The translations under genes were made by a program, and so were the position numbers. A stretch of 64,000 bases of DNA from Opitutia bacterium (GTDB lineage: Bacteria; Verrucomicrobiota; Verrucomicrobiia; Opitutales; Opitutaceae), in the NCBI GenBank assembly GCA_016187925.1, contig JACPIS010000021.1, forward strand, positions 1-64,000, given 5' to 3'. Within the stretch, counting starts at the first letter, position 1; every line of letters begins with the position of its first letter. Shown here one piece after another: positions 1 to 7,170 of this stretch. Under the pieces are notes generated by a model. It was not told the DNA's origin. It did not search any database and worked only from the letters and a program-made list of their open reading frames with translations.

Positions 1-617
<617 letters not shown>

Positions 618-659
618 GTCCGATGAGCCCGAGACCCTCCAGTCTCAGCTAAAACTTCG

Positions 660-692
660 AGGCGCCTTCCCCGACGGGAAGGCGCCTTTTTT
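660..692 (+). terminator. Rho-independent terminator after groEL
   Basis: aggcgccttcc-ccgacg-ggaaggcgcct followed by tttttt: perfect 11-bp stem plus T-tract. Confidence 0.9.
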
Positions 693-723
693 CGAACAAC
701 TTCAATGAGCTAAGTTTAGATTT

Positions 724-1530
724 ATGTCTAAAGGCCTAGGCGAAACTCGACGCTACATCGAGTGTTCGATTTTCGTGCTGGTGTGGATGGCGGCTGGCTC
801 GCTTTTCAAACTCGGTGGTTCAGGGTATTTGTTGCTGGGTGTGCCCCTGGTTGTCGCCTTTCAGCTGCTGATAGCCCGTCGTCCCCTCCGCCAACTCTGG
901 GCGCGCGATCCTGGGTCTTTTCGGATGGACTTTAAGACGCTCTTGATGGCGTTGACGTTGATTAGCGTGCCAGTTTTGGCGCTCTTTTTTCAAGTCCGGC
1001 AGTATGGATCTATGCTTGTGGTGATCGCTGTTGGAGCGATTCCTTGTGCATTCGCGTTGCGTCACCAGCACGTTGCGAAGCTACGTCACGCGTTTCCAAG
1101 CTTCGGAATGGCAATAGTGGTCGGATGTGCGGTGTTCGCCTCATTCGCGATCTGGGATGGTCGCTCACCGGGTATGGGCCTGGCGAAACTGCCCATCTTC
1201 TTTACCGACGTAGTCTGCCTCACGCTCGCGGGGTTTGTCGTCGAAGAGGTCGTTTTCCGTGGAGCCCTTGATAGTCACTTAGTCCCTGCTCAAGGCACTA
1301 GTTTCCAACCATGGGTTTCGGCTATTTTTGTATCATTCCTATGGGGGATATGGCATTTGCCATTAACCTTTCTCTACCCGTCTCGAGAGGTAGGTTTCTT
1401 AGCGTTGGCAATCTTCATAAATATTCTTTGGGGCGTTCCGCTTTCATTCTGCTGGCGGAAAAGTGGCACGTTGCTGCTGCCAAGTGTGGTCCACGCCCTT
1501 TGTGATAGCTATCGCAACGCCCTCATGTAG
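724..1530 (+). CDS. CPBP family intramembrane glutamic endopeptidase (CAAX protease/Rce1-like)
   Basis: Multi-TM protein with FVVEEVVFRGAL (EExxxR) and SFLWGIWHLP motifs. Confidence 0.8.
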   Translation: MSKGLGETRRYIECSIFVLVWMAAGSLFKLGGSGYLLLGVPLVVAFQLLIARRPLRQLWARDPGSFRMDFKTLLMALTLISVPVLALFFQVRQYGSMLVVIAVGAIPCAFALRHQHVAKLRHAFPSFGMAIVVGCAVFASFAIWDGRSPGMGLAKLPIFFTDVVCLTLAGFVVEEVVFRGALDSHLVPAQGTSFQPWVSAIFVSFLWGIWHLPLTFLYPSREVGFLALAIFINILWGVPLSFCWRKSGTLLLPSVVHALCDSYRNALM

Positions 1531-1858
1531 GGCCGGAAAAGGGGGCAGGCTCAGGGTAGCCGTCGTGATCGGGGCCGAAAAAGGGGAGAGGCCGAAAATG
1601 GGGTCATACTTTTGCCATTAGCCGATTGAAAAACCGATCACTCTCCCGTCTTGCTTTGAGTCGAGACTGCCTTGGCCGACTGTCTCGGCTCGTCGGGACG
1701 ACTCACCCTACCTGTGGGCTGAAGGGGGCAGGTCGCGGATGTGGATGTCAGATTCACGCCGGACCCGAACGAATCGATTCTTGCGAGAAAGGGGCCGCGG
1801 AGTGGGGTGCCATCATGAAGCCGAGCGTTATCGCGGTTGATCCCGAGATCATGAGCGG

Positions 1859-2212
1859 GGGAAACTGAAAACGGGTCAGGCCGCGGATGTTGATGTCCCA
1901 GCCGCGTTGGGCCAGGTCGGATCGACCCGGACAGTCGAAGCGCGGAACCGGGAGTTGGCGGAGCGGACCGATCTCGTCACAGAGCGCACCGAGGGGGCAC
2001 AGAGTCCACCGAGTCGAACCCCCGTGCTCTCTCGGTTTCTTCTTTCGTGTCGTTCGTGTGTTTTGTGGTGGCCACTGGCTCGTCGGAACCAGCCGACTTG
2101 CCCTGCCTTGGGGTCTCATCCGTGTCCCTTCGTGCAATCCGTGGTCAAAAATGTTTGGAGGCGAATCGTCCGATCTTGGTCGAGGCGCGGGGTCACTTCG
2201 GCAGGGCGTCCA
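1859..2212. repeat. Dispersed direct repeat, copy 1 (about 350 bp)
   Basis: gaaactgaaaacgggtcaggccgcggatgttgatgtcccagccgcgttgggccaggtcggatcgacc...cgatcttggtcgaggcgcggggtcacttcggcagggcgtcca; matches 6828-7170 nearly throughout. Confidence 0.9.
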
Positions 2213-2529
2213 GCGTGCACGCGCCGGTCTTCCGGTCTATGTTCTTCGGGCTCCAGTCGCAGTCTGCGGTGCTCGGTCGTCTGACTCCCGGTCGTCTTCG
2301 CCGCCCGAAAAAACCAGCGCAAGGCCTCGCGCACTGGGCCCGTGCGCAAGCGCTCCTGTTTTTCGACATACTGCTTGGCCAGCAAGACGGTGGCCGGAGC
2401 ATGCTGCGTTTTGCAGTGTTTCAGAAAAGTGATGACCTCACGGGTGTAGGCCACCTCGCCAGCGCTGCTCAGGCCGGCCTTCGCCAAAGCCTGCTTCCAA
2501 TCGGGAAATGATACGGGCCGGTTGTCCAT
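2212..2529 (-). pseudogene. Truncated integron-type tyrosine recombinase (IntI-like), N-terminal SAM-like domain only
   Basis: MDNRPVSFPDWKQALAKAGLSSAGEVAYTREVITFLKHCKTQHAPATVLLAKQYVEKQERLRTGPVREALRWFFRAAKTT resembles the N-terminal domain of integron integrases; the catalytic domain is absent and the ORF runs into repeat copy 1. Divergent from the cassette array, as expected for intI. Confidence 0.6.
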
Positions 2530-2702
2530 CACGCGGCCCGTGTGTCCAGTCGAGTTGAGCTTTACGCCGGTAAAAATCAACGCGCAAAAAACTCAACCGG
2601 CAAAAATCGAGTGTTGATTTCCAGCGGCTTATCGAGCCTCATTCGCTCGCGGGCCACAATGTTGTTATCATCAACTCAGTTGAGCTGAATATACTGATCG
2701 CC
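2530..2702. promoter_or_regulatory. Putative attI/Pc region between integrase remnant and first cassette
   Basis: Lies between the divergent integrase start and core GATCGCC (2696-2702). Contains direct AGTTGAGCT repeats (2553-2561, 2678-2686), palindrome TCAACT-C-AGTTGA (2671-2683), and TATACT (2690-2695) abutting the core. Confidence 0.45.
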
Positions 2703-2714
2703 GGAAGAAAGCAG

Positions 2715-3152
2715 ATGCCAGCGCACGCCTCCAGAATTCCCGAACTTCGTCCGCTATCGGAGCAAGAGCGCACGCTGCTTCGCTGGATGGTCGAGCAAAA
2801 TTCGGGTGTCGGTTCGGACTTATTGGCACAGCTTGATCACGCGACGGTCGCCGCTCGGTGCGGTTGTGGATGTGCGAGCATCGATCTCGCCGTCGATGGC
2901 GCTGAAGAAGACAAGAAAGAGCCCATGGATTTGATCGGGGATTACGCGTGGAGGACGAAAGCCGGCAATTTGTGCGGTGCCTATTTGTTCACGCGTCGAG
3001 GTCATCTCGCCGGTCTTGATCTGTGGAGCATCGATGGCGCAGAGACGCCGTCCGCACTGCCAGCGATTGAATCGCTCTCCGCGTTTGCTCACGTTCAGAA
3101 GGGCGATCCAGCCGGCACAGACAACTCCGGGGCTGCGCCCCGTCGTGTCTGA
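2715..3152 (+). CDS. Cassette 1 hypothetical protein (145 aa)
   Basis: Single ORF of cassette 1; ends inside attC1. CGCGCASIDLAVDG and GHLAGLDLWSIDGAE segments. Confidence 0.75.
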   Translation: MPAHASRIPELRPLSEQERTLLRWMVEQNSGVGSDLLAQLDHATVAARCGCGCASIDLAVDGAEEDKKEPMDLIGDYAWRTKAGNLCGAYLFTRRGHLAGLDLWSIDGAETPSALPAIESLSAFAHVQKGDPAGTDNSGAAPRRV

Positions 3153-3167
3153 CCTCAATCGTTCGGC
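3102..3167 (+). repeat. attC1 recombination site (66 bp)
   Basis: R'' GGCGATC ... R' GTTCGGC; stem CAGACA-A-CTCCGGGGC / GCCCCGTCG-TGTCTG with an unpaired A and two mismatches. Confidence 0.8.
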
Positions 3168-3174
3168 AAAAGAT

Positions 3175-3591
3175 ATGCCCAAATCTCCAAAGCCAAAGTT
3201 CTGGTCGGGTGCGAGTCTACGCATACATGATGCGCCCGAACTGCACGACGAGATCAGCGCACGACTTGGCCCGCCATCAGCGTCCCACAAGAAAGGAGAG
3301 CTGCGTTCACCGACATCCAAGCGTCCATGGCCAAACGATATTTGGATGAAGGATTCCCCGTTGCCAGAAAGACGAGACATTGGTGAGCACCTTGCGTGGA
3401 TTGCGAAGTTCGCGCGACCACACTCTGCATATTTGCGACGGCTTATTCGCCGCGGCGCACGCATAGATATTTATCTGAGTTACCGCTGCGACCATGATCA
3501 TTGCGGCATTGGCCTTGCCCCGGAGCATCTGGAGATTTTTACCCGCCTCGGGATTCGCATGGAAGTTTCCATTCTGACGGATGACCTCTAG
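3175..3591 (+). CDS. Cassette 2 protein, DUF4279-like
   Basis: MPKSPKPKFWSGASLRIHD...DIWMKDSPLPERRDIGEHLAWIAKFARPHSAYLRRLIRRGARIDIYLSY...GIGLAPEHLEIFTRLGIRMEVSIL; layout resembles DUF4279 proteins. Confidence 0.65.
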   Translation: MPKSPKPKFWSGASLRIHDAPELHDEISARLGPPSASHKKGELRSPTSKRPWPNDIWMKDSPLPERRDIGEHLAWIAKFARPHSAYLRRLIRRGARIDIYLSYRCDHDHCGIGLAPEHLEIFTRLGIRMEVSILTDDL

Positions 3592-3606
3592 CGAAGAAGC
3601 AAGGAG

Positions 3607-3673
3607 GCCGAACAAGCGGCCAGAGCCAATGGCGGTGCTGCGCACCGCCATGGCTCATCACTGAACGTTCGGC
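3607..3673 (+). repeat. attC2 recombination site (67 bp)
   Basis: R'' GCCGAAC ... R' GTTCGGC perfect inverted; GAGCCA-A-TGGCGGTGC / TGC / GCACCGCCA-TGGCTC with one extrahelical A. Confidence 0.9.
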
Positions 3674-3693
3674 GGAAAATAGGAACCCTCCCC

Positions 3694-4146
3694 ATGTCTA
3701 TCGCATTATTCGTATCGGTCCTCCTGAACCTGATCGTCGCAGGTCTTGTTCTCTACTTTAAGGAGAGCATCAAGGCCGTCGTCGATTATCGGAAGAAGAA
3801 GGCGCTTGCCGACTATCAGATGGATTTGGAGGAGCTTGCCGCGAGAAGAAGGAAAGCGCAGTTGGTGGCTGAGTTGTTTTCCCGTCGCTTTAACAAGCCG
3901 GACGAAGTGTATGAATTCGAAAAGCTGAATTGGGAGCTGGCGCTAGTTTTGCCGAAAGATTTGGTCTGCCTGATCACGACGAAGCTCGTAGAGAAGAACG
4001 ACAAGTTTTCAGCGATGGAAGTTCTCGTCGCGATCCGCGAGCGCCTCGGCATTAAGGATGGGCTCGAGGCGCAGAATATCGCCTACACGAAATTAGGAGA
4101 GAGCCGAACCAAACCGCCAGAGAACAACGCGCGGGATGTGACCTAA
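3694..4146 (+). CDS. Cassette 3 hypothetical protein with N-terminal TM helix (150 aa)
   Basis: MSIALFVSVLLNLIVAGLVLYFKESIK...; ORF enters attC3 (RTKPPENNARDVT). Confidence 0.7.
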   Translation: MSIALFVSVLLNLIVAGLVLYFKESIKAVVDYRKKKALADYQMDLEELAARRRKAQLVAELFSRRFNKPDEVYEFEKLNWELALVLPKDLVCLITTKLVEKNDKFSAMEVLVAIRERLGIKDGLEAQNIAYTKLGESRTKPPENNARDVT

Positions 4147-4237
4147 ATCGTATGTGCCTTCTCCGCTCAGCATTTTCCGTAGCTCAAAAGGGCTCACTCC
4201 ACGCTCGCCCGCGCGTGTCTCATCGGTAGCGATCGGC
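4103..4237 (+). repeat. attC3 recombination site (135 bp, long class)
   Basis: R'' GCCGAAC ... R' GATCGGC; CGCGCGGG / CCCGCGCG stem with long apical region; near-identical to attC4. Confidence 0.8.
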
Positions 4238-4242
4238 GGAAG

Positions 4243-4557
4243 ATGAAAGCAGGCACAAGAGTTCAATTGCAGACCTTTGATGGCATGGCCGCTTCAAAGA
4301 AGAAGGTGCTAGCAGCCGAAGACTATTGGCGTTTGGTTGGCCGGGCCGGCGCCGTTGTAGATTCGCCGGAAGAGAGGAGCGCTTTCCCGGATGCTGGTCC
4401 TGACGCTCGTGTGTGCGTTCGCTTTGACGACGATCTGAAGGCATTGGGCCTCGAAGCTCACAATCGAATCCCGAATAGTTTGTGGGTCCGAACATCCGAT
4501 CTCAGTTCGCAGAAGAGAGCCGATCCAGACCGCCAGAGAACAACGCGCGGGATGTGA
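4243..4557 (+). CDS. Cassette 4 hypothetical protein (104 aa)
   Basis: MKAGTRVQLQTFDGMAASKKKVLAAEDYWRLVGRAGAVV...; ORF ends inside attC4. Confidence 0.65.
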   Translation: MKAGTRVQLQTFDGMAASKKKVLAAEDYWRLVGRAGAVVDSPEERSAFPDAGPDARVCVRFDDDLKALGLEAHNRIPNSLWVRTSDLSSQKRADPDRQRTTRGM

Positions 4558-4653
4558 CCTAAATCGTATGCTCCATCTCCGCTCAGCATTTTCCGCAGTT
4601 CAAAAGGGCTCACTCCACGCTCGCCCGCGCGTGTCTCATCGGTGACGATCGGC
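4519..4653 (+). repeat. attC4 recombination site (135 bp, long class)
   Basis: R'' GCCGATC ... R' GATCGGC; near-duplicate of attC3. Confidence 0.85.
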
Positions 4654-4662
4654 GGAAGAAAG

Positions 4663-5070
4663 ATGAAGATCTCGAAGATTGTTTACTGGTTGGCGCTTGC
4701 CTGTCTCGGCTACTACACGGTCCGCAGCGTCATCGTTGGCGGTTCCGGAATGATCGTCGGTCGTGTGCTCGCCATCGCGCTCTGGTCATTCCTCACATGG
4801 ATGCTGTTCCGCCGGCCGAAGGCATGGGGCTTGGGTGTCGGCATCTTCATGCTTCTTACCGTCGCCATTCAGCTTGGACTTTGGCGGCTGGCAGTGACTA
4901 GCCCGAAGAAAGAGGAGCTAGGTTTGGACGATAGCTGGCTTTCATTCGGATCGTCGGTTTCCCCGCTGATCCTCGGCGGCATATTTAGCATCAGCCTCCG
5001 TTGGCTGGCTCCCCAAGAGGCCGATCCAGCCGGCACAGACAACGACCGGGCTGCGCCCGGTCGTGTCTGA
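4663..5070 (+). CDS. Cassette 5 hypothetical multi-TM membrane protein
   Basis: MKISKIVYWLALACLGYYTVRSVIVGG...; starts 10 bp after R' and ends inside attC5. Confidence 0.7.
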   Translation: MKISKIVYWLALACLGYYTVRSVIVGGSGMIVGRVLAIALWSFLTWMLFRRPKAWGLGVGIFMLLTVAIQLGLWRLAVTSPKKEELGLDDSWLSFGSSVSPLILGGIFSISLRWLAPQEADPAGTDNDRAAPGRV

Positions 5071-5085
5071 CCTCAGTCGATCGGC
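5020..5085 (+). repeat. attC5 recombination site (66 bp)
   Basis: R'' GCCGATC ... R' GATCGGC; CAGACA-A-CGACCGGGC / TGC / GCCCGGTCG-TGTCTG with one extrahelical A. Confidence 0.9.
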
Positions 5086-5090
5086 GGAAG

Positions 5091-5567
5091 ATGAATTGCA
5101 TTCCGATACTCATCGTAGCCCTTGCCGCGCTTCCTGCGTGCTCAAAGAAAGAAGCACCGACCGAGGCGGTGGTCAGAAATGAGGATCCTCCATTTTTCGT
5201 TAATCCCAAGTTCACTGGCGGTCCATCGGTGATGACGGCCGCTCGCAAAATTTTCCCAGAAAGTAGTCAGATCGACCTGCGGGACTTTTGGACGAGCGCC
5301 GATGGCACCCACGAATTCGTGGTTTTCTTCGTAGGTCGGGAAATCAAAGGAGGGTTTGAGGGCATGTATTGGCGCTATCTGGCATTCGCTAAGAAGAAGA
5401 GCGACCGAGATTGGGCTAGTGCTCGAATTTTCGACTTACCCGATAATCGCTTCGGGCCGCTTGATCGTTCGCTGGCGTGGCTTGAGCAGAATGCGAAAGA
5501 GCTGAAAGCGCCGATCCAGATGTCAGAGCCAACGTCCGGGCTGGCGCCCGGACGTGGCTCACCATAG
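5091..5567 (+). CDS. Cassette 6 hypothetical lipoprotein
   Basis: MNCIPILIVALAALPACSKKEAPTE... lipobox-like LPAC; ORF ends inside attC6. Confidence 0.7.
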   Translation: MNCIPILIVALAALPACSKKEAPTEAVVRNEDPPFFVNPKFTGGPSVMTAARKIFPESSQIDLRDFWTSADGTHEFVVFFVGREIKGGFEGMYWRYLAFAKKKSDRDWASARIFDLPDNRFGPLDRSLAWLEQNAKELKAPIQMSEPTSGLAPGRGSP

Positions 5568-5576
5568 ACGATCGGC
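5510..5576 (+). repeat. attC6 recombination site (67 bp)
   Basis: R'' GCCGATC ... R' GATCGGC; GAGCCA-A-CGTCCGGGC / TGGC / GCCCGGACG-TGGCTC. Confidence 0.9.
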
Positions 5577-5585
5577 GGAAGAAAG

Positions 5586-5927
5586 ATGAAGATGCTGCGC
5601 TCACTCGTAGGAGATCAGTTCGCGAAGGAGGTCCATCTGGATCGCCCTCCGCGGACCATTGGTGAGCGCGTGTTTCGCTTCTCGGTCTATTTTTTCATCG
5701 TGAGCAGTATCCTTGGCGGATTGGCCGAGTTTGCAGGTGTCGATAAGAAGATTGGCGAAAGCATGGGATTCCTGATGTGGCCTTTCTCGGTGCTGTTCAT
5801 GTTTTCGTTCATTTACATGCTGGCCTTCGCCTATGTTCGGTATGTCCGTCCTCAGAAAGTCCGGCGGTCTAGTGATTCGTCCGTAAGCGGAGAGCCGATC
5901 CAGTCAGCCACAGACCAACGCCCTTGA
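5586..5927 (+). CDS. Cassette 7 hypothetical membrane protein (113 aa)
   Basis: Two predicted TM segments; preceded by GATCGGC-GGAAGAAAG-ATG. Confidence 0.7.
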   Translation: MKMLRSLVGDQFAKEVHLDRPPRTIGERVFRFSVYFFIVSSILGGLAEFAGVDKKIGESMGFLMWPFSVLFMFSFIYMLAFAYVRYVRPQKVRRSSDSSVSGEPIQSATDQRP

Positions 5928-6002
5928 TCTCACCTGAATCGCTGATGATATCTTCGCTCAACATGGCCCAGTTATTCAAAAGAGACGGCTCGCCCGCCCG
6001 GC
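5894..6002 (+). repeat. attC7, truncated long-class site
   Basis: R'' GCCGATC (5894-5900), then sequence collinear with attC3/4 interior (ACCTgAATCG...ATCTtCGCTCA...AGTTatTCAAAAG...GCTCGCCCG) ending abruptly at repeat copy 2, with no R' core. Confidence 0.7.
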
Positions 6003-6165
6003 GGAAACTGAAAACGGGTCAGGCCGCGGATGTTGATGTTCCAGCCGCGTTGGGCCAGGTCGGATCGACCCGGACAGTCGAAGCGCGGAACCGGGAGTTG
6101 GCGGAGCGGACCGATCTCGTCACAGAGCGTACCGAGATGGCGCAGTGTCCACCGAGATCATCCTC
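6002..6165. repeat. Dispersed direct repeat, copy 2 (partial, about 160 bp)
   Basis: ggaaactgaaaacgggtcaggccgcggatgttgatgttccagccgcgttgggccagg...cgatctcgtcacagagcgtaccgag as in copy 1, then divergence. Confidence 0.9.
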
Positions 6166-6266
6166 TGTGTGCTCCGTGCCCCTCCTGACTTTCTCCGTGA
6201 CGAGCTACGCCTCTGCCATCCGGGTTCATCCGGGCGGACGCGGCGAGGGCGCCGCGTCTCCAAGGT

Positions 6267-6566
6267 CTATTCGTGCCGGCCGGTCCAGTAGAGTGGGTGC
6301 CGCTTGCTGTGGCTGATGGACAGAATTTCCAATTCTTCGCCGGCGATCTTTTCCCAATAGTAGAAAGCGTAGGGGAAGCGGCGGAGCAGCCCTCGGCGGA
6401 CATCTTGATCGATCACCCGCCAGCGATGGGGAAATTGCCGCAGGTCGGCGACCGCTTCGTCCACCGCAGCGATGAAATCCGCGCCCAGGCCCGGGCGCTG
6501 GTTTTCGTGGTAACAGGCGGCCTCGGAGAATTCCCGCTCCGCTTCGGGATGCAGGACAACCCTCAT
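6267..6566 (-). CDS. RelE/ParE family toxin
   Basis: MRVVLHPEAEREFSEAACYHENQRPGLGADFIAAVDEAVADLRQFPHRWRVIDQDVRRGLLRRFPYAFYYW...ILSISHSKRHPLYW, classic ParE/RelE layout. Confidence 0.9.
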   Translation of the reverse strand: MRVVLHPEAEREFSEAACYHENQRPGLGADFIAAVDEAVADLRQFPHRWRVIDQDVRRGLLRRFPYAFYYWEKIAGEELEILSISHSKRHPLYWTGRHE

Positions 6567-6793
6567 CGTGCCGGGTTCAGCGCGGCCCGGGCGGCGGCTT
6601 GCGCCTGCTCGTAGGGACGGCTGACCACTTGGCCCGTGGTGGATTGCTTTTTGCGTTCAAGCGCGACTTGCAGCGCCGGATCCTCCCGCTCGGCTTTGAG
6701 CATAAAGGCGGAAACCTCGGCGAAGCCCTCCGGGGGCAGGCCCTTGATTTCGGCGATGATCTCGGCGGCTTTCATGGCGGGAACATCATCCAC
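6563..6793 (-). CDS. Cognate antitoxin of the ParE/RelE module
   Basis: 76 aa ORF overlapping the toxin start by 4 bp, same strand, upstream. Confidence 0.75.
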   Translation of the reverse strand: MDDVPAMKAAEIIAEIKGLPPEGFAEVSAFMLKAEREDPALQVALERKKQSTTGQVVSRPYEQAQAAARAALNPAR

Positions 6794-6827
6794 CGCGCCC
6801 GGAAAATCAACCCCGCTTTGGGCCCAG

Positions 6828-7170
6828 AAAACAGGTCAGGCCGCGGATGGTGATGTCCCGGGCGCGTTGAGCCCGGTCGGATCGACCCGGACAGTCGAAG
6901 CGCGGAACCGGGAGTTGGCGGAGCGGACCGATCTCGTCACAGAGCGCACCGAGGGGCACAGAGTCCACCGAGTCGAACCCCCGTGCGCTCTCGGTTTCTA
7001 CTTTCGTGTCGTTCGTGTGTTTTGTGGTGGCCACTGGCTCGTCGGAACCAGCCGACTTGCCCTGCCTTGGGGTTTCATCCGTGTCCCTCCGTGCAATCCG
7101 CGGGCAAGAAGATTTGAGGCGAATCGTCCGATCTTGGTCGAGGAGCGGGGTCACTTCGGCAGGGCGTCCA
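6828..7170. repeat. Dispersed direct repeat, copy 3 (about 343 bp)
   Basis: Collinear with copy 1 including terminal ggggtcacttcggcagggcgtcca. Confidence 0.9.

Larger units (their letters stand above)
2696..6002 (+). mobile_element. Integron gene cassette array, seven cassettes with the distal attC truncated
   Basis: Seven one-ORF units in one orientation, separated by 66-135 bp imperfect inverted repeats with matching 7-bp cores. Confidence 0.85.

Noticed and set aside
1887-2511. Overlapping plus-strand ORFs in repeat copy 1 (and similar ones in copy 3)
   Set aside because: Three overlapping frames, no motifs, and differences between copies include frame-shifting indels, so the repeat is probably noncoding.
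2696-6002. CRISPR array as an explanation for the spaced repeats
   Set aside because: Repeats are 66-135 bp inverted structures, units hold ORFs of unequal length, and there are no short uniform spacers or cas genes.
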